Below are positions 1 through 6,778 of a stretch of 18,633 nucleotides of DNA, piece after piece. A model generated the notes under the pieces. That model did no database searches. It was not told the origin of the DNA and worked only from the letters and a program-made list of their open reading frames with translations. This DNA is from an uncultured Caldilineales bacterium (GTDB lineage: Bacteria > Chloroflexota > Anaerolineae > JAAEKA01). Made by a program: the position numbers and the translations under genes. The DNA is taken from assembly GCA_937907455.1 (NCBI GenBank), contig CALESQ010000077.1:1-18633 (forward strand). The letters are read 5' to 3'. Positions within the stretch are counted from its first letter, which is position 1; each line of letters opens with the position of its first letter.

Positions 1-55
1 TTACGAGTTACGAGTTACGAGTTACGAGTTACGAGTTACGAGTTACGAGTTACGA
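1..55. repeat. Heptamer tandem array TTACGAG, about 7.9 units
   Basis: Seven perfect copies of TTACGAG (1-49) are followed by a six-base partial copy (50-55). The array is cut by the window start, so its true length is unknown. The TAA stop of the MOSC gene (minus strand, 52-50) lies in the unit nearest the gene. Read in the gene's direction the unit is CTCGTAA, so TAA recurs every 7 nt and falls in all three frames. It resembles the short tandemly repeated repetitive sequences described in filamentous cyanobacteria; that comparison is from memory and by type only. Confidence 0.95.
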
Positions 56-487
56 AGTATATACGCTATCTCCCACGCGGATTATGCCGCCGTGCAGGAC
101 GCGCGCCATGACGCCTACGCGGCCGATCACGGTGTCGGGCATACGAGCGTCCAGCGCGGTGAGCTTGTAGCACGGCTCGCGCAGTTTGCCCACCTCGATC
201 AGGGCGCTATCGCCGATGCGCAGGTGACTGCCCGCGGGCAGGGCACTGACGTTGATGCCTTGCACGACAAGGTTTTCACCCAGCACGCCCGGCTGCGCGG
301 GGTACCCTTCGCTGGCTAGCATAGCCAGCATTTCCTCATCCATGATGTTGAGGTTGCGTTTGGGGTGGCCGCCTTTGCGGTCATCGGTAATGCCGTATCC
401 GGCTATCAGCGTGGCTTCAACAAGCGGTTTGCGGTTGAAACTGCCGGGAAGGGGGGTGAAGACGATATTGGAGAGGACGCCGGGCAT
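50..487 (-). CDS. MOSC domain-containing protein
   Basis: Predicted 145-residue stand-alone MOSC domain protein (molybdenum cofactor sulfurase C-terminal fold). MOSC proteins bind sulfur or Moco-related groups through a conserved cysteine; the substrate of small single-domain members is mostly unknown. Visible motifs are D35-D36-R37-K38 with H41 and R44-N45, the PGxxGEN segment at 66-72, and the conserved cysteine C106 in REPCYKL. I chose the start at 487 rather than the longer reading from 556, because AGGAG (497-493) lies 5 nt upstream and the fold begins right after it. Its stop codon is inside the heptamer array. A TTGACA-N17-TATGCT promoter lies just upstream. The YqeC-MocA fusion in the same window is a second molybdenum-cofactor-related gene, but the two are not in one operon. 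Confidence 0.88.
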   Translation of the reverse strand: MPGVLSNIVFTPLPGSFNRKPLVEATLIAGYGITDDRKGGHPKRNLNIMDEEMLAMLASEGYPAQPGVLGENLVVQGINVSALPAGSHLRIGDSALIEVGKLREPCYKLTALDARMPDTVIGRVGVMARVLHGGIIRVGDSVYTS

Positions 488-494
488 AACAACT

Positions 495-540
495 CCTGCG
501 GAAAGGGATAAGCGAACGCCAGCATACCCTTTTCCGCAGG
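495..540. promoter_or_regulatory. Near-perfect inverted repeat around the MOSC start region
   Basis: The arms CCTGCGGAAAGGG (495-507) and CCCTTTTCCGCAGG (527-540) are complementary except for one extra base, with 19 nt between them. On the minus strand the proximal arm includes the AGG of the MOSC Shine-Dalgarno. The distal arm lies in the spacer of the predicted promoter, upstream of the expected transcription start near 514. A DNA operator that flanks the -10 box is therefore more likely than an RNA hairpin, unless transcription begins further upstream. Confidence 0.6.
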
Positions 541-549
541 TTCTGTCAA
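521..549 (-). promoter_or_regulatory. Predicted sigma70-type promoter of the MOSC gene
   Basis: On the minus strand TTGACA (549-544) is a consensus -35 box. It is followed after exactly 17 nt by TATGCT (526-521), a 4/6 match to the -10 consensus. The expected transcription start is near 514, giving a leader of about 27 nt. The inverted repeat at 495-540 straddles the -10 box. Confidence 0.6.
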
Positions 550-643
550 GCGGCAATTAATCGGCTGAGGAGAGAGGCTAACTGCGGTGAGGTTGGCGGG
601 AGCCAATCTGACTGAAACACCGCATACGTGCAGCCCGGCTACG

Positions 644-1741
644 CTAGCGTTGTGCCGCCGGTGCGGGCGCGTGCGGGGCAAACAGTGCGCCACTGCGTAT
701 GCCTCGCAGGGTGCGTAGCAAGGTGATGAGCCAAAGCAGCAGCACCAGCAACAAGGCACCAAGTCCTGTGACCAGGAAGAAAGCAGTAGGCAGCGCCTGG
801 TAAACAACTCCGGTGGACACAGCAAATGCGCCGGTGGGGAACACAAAAGCCCACCAACTCAGGGCAAAGGGCAACGTTAGGGTGCGTTTGGTCTGCCAGG
901 TCATGCCCATAGCTAACAGCAGCCAAAAGAAGGCAAAGCCCCATAAGGCAATGGCTACCGGCAACGCCAGGGCGTTAAGCGTGGCCGCGGTGGTATCGCT
1001 CCAGCCCAGCAGCTTCTGCAGAGGCGTAACCCAGCGCAGCGCCAGAATTGCTAGAATGGAAGTAGGCGCAATGCCCACCCACAGGGTAGGGGTAAGGTGA
1101 ACTGGTGGCAGGGCATAAAAGATATAACGCGTTAGTACTACGGCCAGCACTGCCAGGAACAACACCGAGCCAATGCCGAGAAAAAGCAGGCTGCCTACCA
1201 GATTGATCATGCCCCAGCCGCTGGTGGCATAATGCGTGGCAAGGCTGGCTCCCAGCACCGGAACCAACAGCGCTGACACCGGCGGAATCAGCCAGCCCAG
1301 CGTGGAGCTTTCCCATTTGATTTCAGGCTGACGGAAAAAGACAGACAAAATCAGCAAGGCGAAGATTAAGATCCCCGCAGCGCCTGCCAGCCACAATGCC
1401 TGCAAGATGCCCCAGCGTGCAGCTTCGGGCAGGATGCTCAACGGCGTTTTCTCCAGCGCCACACCGATCACCAGCAGCGAAATGGGCATGGTGGGAAAAA
1501 AGGCGGCAGAAACCGGATTGCGCAGGTCTGCTACGGCATATTGCCGATAGCGTAGCCAGCGCCATAGCCAGGGGATCAACAACAGTGTAAAAAGCAACAC
1601 AGCCGTACCCAGGAAAAAGCGCTGTAACACAGCGGCAAAAGGAAGGTACTGGCGAAAGACGAAGATGGCTACGGCAATTACTGCGGTTCCCATCACCGCA
1701 GCAAACCAGCCGGGGGCGAAATGTTTGGCAATTTGAGACAT
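644..1741 (-). CDS. TDT/SLAC1-family membrane transporter (tellurite-resistance/C4-dicarboxylate type)
   Basis: A 365-residue, very hydrophobic protein with about ten predicted membrane helices. It opens with a short cytoplasmic end and the segment HFAPGWFAAVMGTA (residues 7-20), and has SWWAFVFPTGAFAVSTG near the C-terminal third. Both are typical of the voltage-dependent anion channel superfamily (TehA, Mae1, SSU1, SLAC1). Family members move small anions such as sulfite, malate, chloride or nitrate; the substrate cannot be told here. The start at 1741 is preferred over an in-frame codon at 1780 because GGAGC (1750-1746) lies 4 nt upstream and the residues before it look non-conserved. The C-terminus ends in a short Ala/Pro-rich tail. 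TATAGT at 1765-1760 might be its -10 box, but I found no matching -35. Confidence 0.88.
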   Translation of the reverse strand: MSQIAKHFAPGWFAAVMGTAVIAVAIFVFRQYLPFAAVLQRFFLGTAVLLFTLLLIPWLWRWLRYRQYAVADLRNPVSAAFFPTMPISLLVIGVALEKTPLSILPEAARWGILQALWLAGAAGILIFALLILSVFFRQPEIKWESSTLGWLIPPVSALLVPVLGASLATHYATSGWGMINLVGSLLFLGIGSVLFLAVLAVVLTRYIFYALPPVHLTPTLWVGIAPTSILAILALRWVTPLQKLLGWSDTTAATLNALALPVAIALWGFAFFWLLLAMGMTWQTKRTLTLPFALSWWAFVFPTGAFAVSTGVVYQALPTAFFLVTGLGALLLVLLLWLITLLRTLRGIRSGALFAPHAPAPAAQR

Positions 1742-1902
1742 ACAAGCTCCAGATGATAAACTATATGGCAATGGATGCACGTAGCCGCAAAGCGTTACAT
1801 TGCTAAAGCCTGTAGTGCTTTTTGCCCCGGTCTCTTTGCTTCTGTGTCAGCAGCGCTTGCTCTCCCAGCCACTTGGCGCTATACTGCGTCATCGCAGTTC
1901 CC

Positions 1903-2142
1903 TCAGGCGGTCAACGTTGGATCCCCCACATCTGGCTGTGACTGTGGCCCGGAACGGCGTTGCCATGCCGGACAGGTGCGTTCAGGCGGCACAGGCCGGT
2001 TGTAATACGGCGAGGCATTGTTGCGACAAAACGTGTGCAGCCGCGTTACCTGCCCATCGCCGTTGCTGCGAAACATATCGGCAAAAGCACAACGCTCGCA
2101 GGTGCGTTGGCGCAGGCGTTGCCAAATCCTTTGGGTGTTCAT
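1903..2142 (-). CDS. Small cysteine-rich, possibly zinc-binding protein
   Basis: 79 residues, function not recognised. The first half holds a C-x2-C pair (TCERCAF, C15 and C18), followed by spaced cysteines in HTFCRNN and PERTCPAW. This C-x2-C...C...C layout fits a small zinc-ribbon-like fold. The cysteines and the residues around them (YYNRPVPPE) look like a conserved short bacterial family, while the last 25 residues look unstructured. There is no Shine-Dalgarno. Instead a strong TGGACA-N16-TATAAT promoter ends 6 nt before the ATG, which predicts a leaderless mRNA. It diverges from the GNAT-like gene at 2200. Positions 1742-1902 beyond its stop show nothing I can name. A chance ORF remains possible. 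Confidence 0.5.
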   Translation of the reverse strand: MNTQRIWQRLRQRTCERCAFADMFRSNGDGQVTRLHTFCRNNASPYYNRPVPPERTCPAWQRRSGPQSQPDVGDPTLTA

Positions 2143-2148
2143 GCAGGC

Positions 2149-2176
2149 ATTATAGCGCCAGCCTGCGTTCTGTCCA
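2149..2176 (-). promoter_or_regulatory. Strong promoter predicted to give a leaderless transcript
   Basis: On the minus strand TGGACA (2176-2171, 5/6 to consensus) is followed after 16 nt by a perfect TATAAT (2154-2149). Transcription would begin at about 2142-2143, which is the A of the ATG of the small cysteine-rich ORF. This is the main support for that ORF and its start. Confidence 0.6.
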
Positions 2177-2199
2177 GTCCGCTGTTTAAAGGAGGCTTT

Positions 2200-3390
2200 A
2201 TGTCCGCATTGCGCGTTGTTCAGCTCGACCCCAATTCGGCCTCTGACCGCAATCGTCTGATCAAATTGCAGTTTCGTTTATACCGTGGCGATCCGCACTG
2301 GGTGCCGCCGCTGGTGGCCGATCGCCGTAAGTTCCTCGACCCGCAGCATAATCCCTCATTTGACTACCTGCAAGTCGCCTATTTCGTGGTGGAGGCCAGC
2401 TCCACACCCGGCAACCCCGCCACGGGCGTTGTCACCGGCGGCATGGAGCAGGATGTAGGTATGATTGCCGCCATTTTTAACCCGCGCCACAATCAAATCT
2501 ATGAAGATACGGTGGGCTTCTTTGGCTTTTTTGAATGCATCAACAACCAGTCGGTGGCCCATGCCTTGCTGGACGCTGCTGCTGATTGGCTGCGCGGCCA
2601 GGGCTGTACTGCTGTACGCGGTCCTCTCAGTTTTACTATGACAGATGAAGTGGGGGTGCTGGTGGATGGCTTCAACGATGCGCCGCGCATCCTGATGCCT
2701 TACAACCCGCCTTATTATGCTGAATTGTTGGAAACCTGGGGCCTGAGCGGTGAGATGGATCTATACGCCTATCATTTTGATCTGGAAGCTTTGTTTGGCG
2801 GTGACCCCAACAACCTGCCTGCCAAGCTGGTTCGTGTAGCCGAAAAGCTCAAGCAGCGCGGCAAGCTCAGTATCCACAAGCTGGATATGAAACAGTTTGA
2901 TGCCGAGGTAGAAAAACTCAAGGGCATCTACAATTCAGCCTGGGAAAAGAACTGGGGTGCAGTGGGTGTTACTGACCGTGAGTTAGCGCATTATGCCAAG
3001 GAAATGAAGCCGGTGCTTGATCCCGACCTGGCCTTTTTTGTGGAGATCGAAGGCAAGCCGGTAGGGGTGGCGCTGTCGCTCCCCGATGCCAACCTGGTGT
3101 TGAAGAAAATGAACGGCCACCTTTTCCCCTTTGGCTTTATCCAGGCGCTACGCTATCAAAAGAAAATCCAATGGGCACGGGTGTGGGCGCTGGGTGTGCT
3201 GCCTGATTATCGCCACCTGGGCGTGGATGCGGTAATGATCTACGAGACCACACTGACGGCGATGCGCAAAGGGATCAAGCATATCGAATGCAGTTGGATT
3301 CTGGCTAATAACCTTGATATGCGGCGTCCTCTTGAAAACCTCGGCGGCAAGATCTATAAGACATACCGGGTATACCAGCGCGATCTGTAG
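2200..3390 (+). CDS. GNAT-type acyltransferase-like protein (YghO-like)
   Basis: 396 residues. The start at 2200 follows AAAGGAGG (2188-2195) at 4 nt and gives the expected N-terminus; the upstream in-frame extension from 1960 is not protein-like. The central signature GPLSFTMTDEVG, followed by GFNDAPRILMPYNPPYY (141-173), together with GFFGFFECINN (106-116), marks the family that includes E. coli YghO. The C-terminal part (about 340-396) has a GNAT-like acetyl-CoA-binding region, GVLPDYRHLGVDAVMIYE, and ends in a conserved-looking GGKIYKTYRVYQ. The substrate is unknown. The GNAT fold suggests N-acyl transfer, but family members are poorly characterised. It is transcribed towards the YqeC-MocA gene, with 64 bp between the two stop codons and no clear terminator. 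Confidence 0.82.
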   Translation: MSALRVVQLDPNSASDRNRLIKLQFRLYRGDPHWVPPLVADRRKFLDPQHNPSFDYLQVAYFVVEASSTPGNPATGVVTGGMEQDVGMIAAIFNPRHNQIYEDTVGFFGFFECINNQSVAHALLDAAADWLRGQGCTAVRGPLSFTMTDEVGVLVDGFNDAPRILMPYNPPYYAELLETWGLSGEMDLYAYHFDLEALFGGDPNNLPAKLVRVAEKLKQRGKLSIHKLDMKQFDAEVEKLKGIYNSAWEKNWGAVGVTDRELAHYAKEMKPVLDPDLAFFVEIEGKPVGVALSLPDANLVLKKMNGHLFPFGFIQALRYQKKIQWARVWALGVLPDYRHLGVDAVMIYETTLTAMRKGIKHIECSWILANNLDMRRPLENLGGKIYKTYRVYQRDL

Positions 3391-3454
3391 CGATTCGGTG
3401 GTTTGGAACTCCGCATCACCGCGCGAAGGCTCCTCAGGGCCTGTCTTCAAGTGG

Positions 3455-4885
3455 CTAAGGCCGCTTCGCGCGATCAGCCAACGGTTTCCAGCCCTTCGCA
3501 TCTATCCGGGCTTCCTCAAACGCAGCCGCATAGTCGGCTGCGTTTTCAATTCCCCGTGGCGCGACCCCTGGTACTTCCACAAACTGCACCGCCGCGCCCA
3601 GCCGTTCCAGCAACACGCGTCCGCCGGTGTCACCGGACAGGGCAGCCAGCTCTGCAAACAGGCTGCGGTCAAACAGCACCGGATTGCCTCGTCCGCCCTG
3701 CGGGTAGACCGGGGCCACGATGGGGGCTTGGGTTTCACGGTGGCGTTTGATCAGCGCTTCTGCCACGGCGGGGTCTACCGCAGGTTGATCGGCCAGCAGG
3801 AACAGCGCAGCGGAGGTATGTGGCGCCAGTGCAGCCAGACCGGCCGCCACGCTGCTGCTTTGCCCATCAGCCCAGTCGAGGTTATGCACGCATTGCAGCG
3901 CGCGCCCGGTCAGTGCCTCCTGCACCGCGGCGGCTGCATAGCCTGTAACTGTAATCACTTGTTGTGTGCTTCGTATAGCCAGAGCCAGATCAGCCACATG
4001 GCCGACCAGTGTGCCGCCTGTGGGCCAGGGCAGAATTTGCTTGGGCAGAGTCTCGATGCCAAAGCGGCTGCCGCGGCCAGCGGCCAGCACAATCGCCGTG
4101 GTGTAGCTGTGTACTTCCATCACTGCCTGCTCGGCCTGAGCGCTGCCGATCAGCACCGCAGCATAGGGACGCGTTGGCGCTTGCAGCACCCGCGTTGCAA
4201 TTTCCCGCGCAGCCGCAAGCCGCGCGGGATCATTCCCGGCGATGTTGAGGTAGGCAAAACGCTGTGCATCGGGCGGCGCGCCTTGCAACCCCCCTGCGGG
4301 ATGCAGCAGCAACCGCGCGGCAGCCTGCGGAGTGATCGTTTCTCCCATAGCCAGGCCACTGCATTGCGCCACCAACTCAGGGCGATGAGCGATTTGTTCT
4401 GTTAGCGGATGCCCCAGCGCGGCCATACCCATGACCACGACAAGATGAGTGATGCAGCAGGGAACCACCGGCTCGTGCGCTGCCGGTGCTTTCAGGGGAC
4501 GCTGACGACTACCGTCTGCCTCTGCCACCACCGCGCCTACGTCAGCCAGCGCAGCCAGACGGCAAACAAGCTCTGGTGACAGACCCGGTAGCTTGCCTTT
4601 GGCATCCGGCGTTGCTGCCATGACCAGTGCCTGGCCATAGGCTTGTAGCGAGACCGGCAGCTCGAAGTGCAACAGAGCTTCGTTGCGGCTGAACAAAGCA
4701 AAGGGGGCTTGATCAACCTGTTGAGCGCCGAGATGAGTAGTGGCGGTGAGCAGCGCTGGCAGGCCAGCGGCTTTCAACTCGCGACCCAGCCGGAACAACA
4801 GCGAGCTTTTGCCGCCTGCCCCGGTGAGGGCAATGATTGGCTTATGCGGTGTTTCGGCCAGGCGCAGCGCTTGGTAGAGGTGCAT
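3455..4885 (-). CDS. YqeC-MocA fusion: hydroxylase accessory protein plus molybdopterin nucleotidyltransferase
   Basis: A 476-residue two-domain protein. Residues 1-250 match YqeC, the selenium-dependent molybdenum hydroxylase accessory protein: a P-loop-like TGAGGKSS (21-28), TATTHLG (48-53) and EADGSRQRPLKAP (122-134). Residues 262-460 are a MocA-type NTP transferase that adds CMP to molybdopterin: LAAGRGSRFG (267-276), K282 in the KQILPW segment, ADQP (365-368) and GRGNPVLF (398-405). MCD cofactor serves xanthine dehydrogenase-type hydroxylases, none of which is in the window. Separate YqeC and MocA genes often neighbour each other, so the fusion is functionally sensible. The start at 4885 fits the domain, but its upstream bases contain no Shine-Dalgarno. 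A good promoter with an operator-like palindrome lies about 90 nt upstream. Confidence 0.9.
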   Translation of the reverse strand: MHLYQALRLAETPHKPIIALTGAGGKSSLLFRLGRELKAAGLPALLTATTHLGAQQVDQAPFALFSRNEALLHFELPVSLQAYGQALVMAATPDAKGKLPGLSPELVCRLAALADVGAVVAEADGSRQRPLKAPAAHEPVVPCCITHLVVVMGMAALGHPLTEQIAHRPELVAQCSGLAMGETITPQAAARLLLHPAGGLQGAPPDAQRFAYLNIAGNDPARLAAAREIATRVLQAPTRPYAAVLIGSAQAEQAVMEVHSYTTAIVLAAGRGSRFGIETLPKQILPWPTGGTLVGHVADLALAIRSTQQVITVTGYAAAAVQEALTGRALQCVHNLDWADGQSSSVAAGLAALAPHTSAALFLLADQPAVDPAVAEALIKRHRETQAPIVAPVYPQGGRGNPVLFDRSLFAELAALSGDTGGRVLLERLGAAVQFVEVPGVAPRGIENAADYAAAFEEARIDAKGWKPLADRAKRP

Positions 4886-4929
4886 GGCAGGAGAAAAAAG
4901 TAACGAGTCCCAGACGCGACATCACCCGC

Positions 4930-4958
4930 TGAACAGTGGGGGGGAGGAAGACTGTTCA
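4930..4958 (-). promoter_or_regulatory. Leader hairpin upstream of the YqeC-MocA gene
   Basis: TGAACAGT (4930-4937) and ACTGTTCA (4951-4958) form a perfect 8-bp inverted repeat. The 13-nt loop is a G-rich tract on the plus strand, so C-rich in the mRNA. It lies between the predicted transcription start (about 4970) and the start codon (4885), so it would be transcribed. No T-run follows, which argues against a simple terminator. Function unknown. Confidence 0.45.
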
Positions 4959-4976
4959 GAGGGCGATGATAGCTCA

Positions 4977-5005
4977 AGTATAGCTGAAGTCAGCCTAAAA
5001 GTCAA
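4977..5005 (-). promoter_or_regulatory. Predicted sigma70-type promoter of the YqeC-MocA gene
   Basis: On the minus strand TTGACT (5005-5000) is followed after 17 nt by TATACT (4982-4977); both are 5/6 matches to consensus. The expected start is near 4970, leaving a leader of about 85 nt. The -35 box is part of the palindrome at 5001-5027, which suits repression by a dimeric regulator. Confidence 0.65.
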
Positions 5006-5027
5006 TATCCCACACTGAGATATTGAC
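5001..5027. promoter_or_regulatory. Operator-like palindrome GTCAATATC-N9-GATATTGAC
   Basis: A perfect 9-bp inverted repeat with a 9-bp centre (arms 5001-5009 and 5019-5027). One arm overlaps the -35 box of the minus-strand promoter. I cannot name the regulator. The arms could also form an RNA hairpin in a plus-strand transcript, but no plus-strand gene reads through here. Confidence 0.5.
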
Positions 5028-5074
5028 AGATAAAAAGCTACCTTACAAAAATGTAATGTTAAGGATTATGTAAA

Positions 5075-5122
5075 AATTCAACTGAATTGACTAAATATTT
5101 CCGAAAGCATTCGGGGAATATT
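5075..5122. promoter_or_regulatory. Two palindromes in the AT-rich divergent region
   Basis: AATTCA-AC-TGAATT (5075-5088) is a perfect palindrome. Next to it, AATATTTCCGAA (5094-5105) and TTCGGGGAATATT (5110-5122) pair with one bulged G around the loop AGCA. On the plus strand a short T-run (5121-5124) overlaps the end of the second element, but no gene upstream would need a terminator in that direction. Regulatory binding sites are the simplest reading. Confidence 0.35.
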
Positions 5123-5150
5123 TTCAGTCAGGGTGTGTGTGGACTATAAT
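5121..5150 (+). promoter_or_regulatory. Predicted promoter of the LysE-type exporter gene
   Basis: A perfect TATAAT (5145-5150) sits 18 nt after TTTTCA (5121-5126, 4/6 match). The transcription start would be near 5157, leaving a 43-nt leader. The -10 box lies inside the palindromic stretch ACTA-TAA-TAGT (5143-5153), so a dimeric regulator could block it. Confidence 0.5.
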
Positions 5151-5198
5151 AGTGTCCGTGTATTCAATAGAGTATTTATCATGGATTGCAGGACACTA
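5141..5198. promoter_or_regulatory. Repeated GGAC/GTCC half-sites at the exporter promoter
   Basis: GGACTATAATAGTGTCC (5141-5157) is an imperfect palindrome over the -10 box. Its right arm TAGTGTCC (5150-5157) recurs as the exact reverse complement GGACACTA at 5191-5198, overlapping the weak Shine-Dalgarno AGGA (5190-5193). The two sites could bind a regulator co-operatively, or mask the ribosome site if transcription starts further upstream. Confidence 0.4.
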
Positions 5199-5199
5199 A

Positions 5200-5814
5200 A
5201 TGGAATCAACGCTTTTGTTGCGCGGCTTGTTTTTGGGGCTGGCCATTGCTGCACCGGTCGGCCCTATCGGCGTGCTGTGCATTCGCCGCACCCTGGCTGA
5301 GGGTAGGATAGCGGGATTGGTTTCGGGTTTGGGGGCGGCCTCGGCCGATGCTCTCTATGGGATAGTAGCCGGGTTTGGTCTTACTATGGTCTCACAAACC
5401 CTGTTAGGTTGGCAAAGCGGCATTCGCTTGCTGGGCGGGTTGTTTCTGCTTTATCTGGGCGGCAAGACCTTTTTCGCTCCGGTGGCCGAGAAACCGGCTG
5501 AGGCCGCAGCTCGCAGCCTGCCGCGCCATTATGCCTCCACTCTGCTGTTGACCTTGACCAATCCCATGACCATCTTGTCCTTTGTGGCAGTGTTTGCGGG
5601 CATGGGGCTGGCCGAGGGACGCAGCTACAGCAGCGCTTTTTGGCTGGTAACAGGCGTTTTCCTGGGGTCTGCCCTGTGGTGGCTGACGTTGAGCAGCGCG
5701 GTGGGGCTGCTGCGCAGTCGCATTACCCCGCGTATCTTACGCGGGGTAAACCGCATCTCCGGCCTCGTTATTTTGAGTTTTGCGGTGGCTGCTTTGCTCA
5801 GTCTTGTTGGTTAG
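5200..5814 (+). CDS. LysE/RhtB-family translocator
   Basis: 204 residues with about six hydrophobic helices, the usual size and shape of LysE/RhtB exporters, which export amino acids or related small metabolites with proton or ion coupling. The N-terminal helix AIAAPVGPIGVLCIRRTL (15-32) and the later TLTNPMTILSFVAVFAG are the two most typical family segments. The start at 5200 has AGGA 6 nt upstream. The stop is 2 nt before the next start, so this gene and the GNAT acetyltransferase are probably co-translated. Export of a metabolite paired with acetylation is a known pairing in general; the substrate cannot be inferred here. Confidence 0.88.
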   Translation: MESTLLLRGLFLGLAIAAPVGPIGVLCIRRTLAEGRIAGLVSGLGAASADALYGIVAGFGLTMVSQTLLGWQSGIRLLGGLFLLYLGGKTFFAPVAEKPAEAAARSLPRHYASTLLLTLTNPMTILSFVAVFAGMGLAEGRSYSSAFWLVTGVFLGSALWWLTLSSAVGLLRSRITPRILRGVNRISGLVILSFAVAALLSLVG

Positions 5815-5816
5815 TC

Positions 5817-6623
5817 ATGGACACTCTGCAAATTCGCGGTCTGTATGACCAGCAGGAGCGTATCGCAGCGATCTACCCTGATCTGCTGCGTGAGGTTGGC
5901 CCCTATGTGATCCGCCACATGCCATTGCGTTCCCATCTGCCCAGCGCGCGTGGCGCTTTCATCAGCTACAGCAACCTGGCTGGCAGCGATGTGGAGCAGG
6001 TGATCAGCGGGGAGATCGGCTTTTTCGCCGCGCAGCATCTTGGCTTTGAGTGGAAAGTCTACGAGCATGACTTCCCGGCAGATTTGCGCAGCCGCCTGTT
6101 GGCTCGTGGTTTCCGCGCCGATGAACCGGAAGCGATCATGGCGTTGGTGCTGGCACAAGCGCCACCTGCATTACTCCAACCGGTGCAGCATGCCGTGCAG
6201 CGGTTACACGATCCTGATCAGCTCGACGAGGTGCATGGTGTGTTGCAGGCCGTGTGGCAGCGGCAGCATAGCGGCTTGATGCAATACCTGCGCGAGAGCA
6301 TGATCAACAACCCGCAGGTATTATCGGTGTATGCAGGCTACGAGGCCGGACAGGCGGTGTGCGTGGGATGGCTGTATCACGACCCCCGCAGCGCCTTTGC
6401 CGGTCTGTGGGGTGGCAGCACTCGGGCAGAGTTTCGCGGGCGTGGCTGGTACACTGCCCTGCTGGCAGCACGCACCCAGGAGGCCCTTCGTCGCGGCTAT
6501 CGCTACCTGACCATTGACGCCGGCGCGCAGAGTCGGCCCATTGTGCAACGCTACGGCTTCCGCCAAATCGCTGTGGCTCATGCTCTGAACTGGGAAAGCG
6601 AAACACAGCATCAGACCGCGTAG
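5817..6623 (+). CDS. GNAT family N-acetyltransferase
   Basis: 268 residues in two parts. Residues 1-120 resemble a divergent or degenerate GNAT repeat. Residues 125-262 form a clear GNAT domain with the acetyl-CoA loop STRAEFRGRGWYTALLAART (201-220, core R-G-R-G-W-Y), the following strand YLTIDAG, and YGFRQI (246-251) near the end. The start at 5817 is 2 nt after the stop of the exporter gene; a longer frame from 5640 would lie wholly inside that gene and is rejected. Its likely role is acetylation of a small molecule handled by the neighbouring exporter, or self-protection. The acceptor is unknown. Confidence 0.85.
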   Translation: MDTLQIRGLYDQQERIAAIYPDLLREVGPYVIRHMPLRSHLPSARGAFISYSNLAGSDVEQVISGEIGFFAAQHLGFEWKVYEHDFPADLRSRLLARGFRADEPEAIMALVLAQAPPALLQPVQHAVQRLHDPDQLDEVHGVLQAVWQRQHSGLMQYLRESMINNPQVLSVYAGYEAGQAVCVGWLYHDPRSAFAGLWGGSTRAEFRGRGWYTALLAARTQEALRRGYRYLTIDAGAQSRPIVQRYGFRQIAVAHALNWESETQHQTA

Positions 6624-6697
6624 CAACGGGGGTGCGCCGGCATCATGCCAGGCTGATCCGGGGTTTTCACAGTTCAGTTACGTTGACATTCGCCCAA

Positions 6698-6726
6698 TTT
6701 ACCAAATCACCATTCCCTTGTATAAT
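6698..6726 (+). promoter_or_regulatory. Predicted promoter of nadC and the redox cluster
   Basis: TTTACC (6698-6703, 4/6 match) is followed after 17 nt by a perfect TATAAT (6721-6726). Transcription would start at about 6732-6734, the exact 5' edge of the stem of the candidate pseudoknot in the leader. A consensus TTGACA at 6683-6688 is too far from this -10 box to pair with it. Confidence 0.6.
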
Positions 6727-6731
6727 CGAAT

Positions 6732-6777
6732 GCAGGCAGTCAACCTTTTGCTGCCTGTTGCCTGTTCTGGAGGTTGG
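6732..6777 (+). promoter_or_regulatory. Candidate H-type pseudoknot masking the nadC Shine-Dalgarno
   Basis: Stem 1 is CAGGCAG (6733-6739) with CTGCCTG (6751-6757); a G-U pair, 6732 with 6758, extends it. The loop sequence CAACCT (6741-6746) is the exact complement of AGGTTG (6771-6776), which overlaps the Shine-Dalgarno GGAGG (6769-6773). Two further G-U pairs are possible. The order of elements and the loop lengths (1, about 2-4 and 11 nt) fit an H-type pseudoknot like those of preQ1-I or NAD+-II riboswitches. This is inferred from base pairing only. I do not recognise a known riboswitch consensus. Confidence 0.4.
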
Positions 6778-6778
6778 T

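Noticed and set aside
1..55. CRISPR array
   Set aside because: The repeat is only 7 nt with no spacers, and no cas genes are present. It is a simple tandem repeat.
592..607. Hairpin GTTGGC-GGGA-GCCAAT as a terminator after the TDT transporter gene
   Set aside because: The stem is short and no T-run follows it on the minus strand. The surrounding bases are structured, but I cannot assign a function.
1960..2199. N-terminal extension of the YghO-like protein
   Set aside because: It has no ribosome site and no family-like residues, and it overlaps the divergent promoter. The ATG at 2200 has AAAGGAGG in place.
3314..4405. A 363-codon plus-strand frame opposite YqeC-MocA
   Set aside because: The minus-strand fusion has clear motifs throughout. 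The plus-strand product is low in hydrophobic pattern and unrecognisable.
5023..5028. Consensus TTGACA as a plus-strand -35 box
   Set aside because: No acceptable -10 box lies 15-19 nt downstream. It is better explained as part of the palindrome at 5001-5027.
6683..6688. Consensus TTGACA as the -35 box of nadC
   Set aside because: It lies 32 nt from the TATAAT at 6721, and no -10 box sits at the right distance. TTTACC at 6698 fits better.
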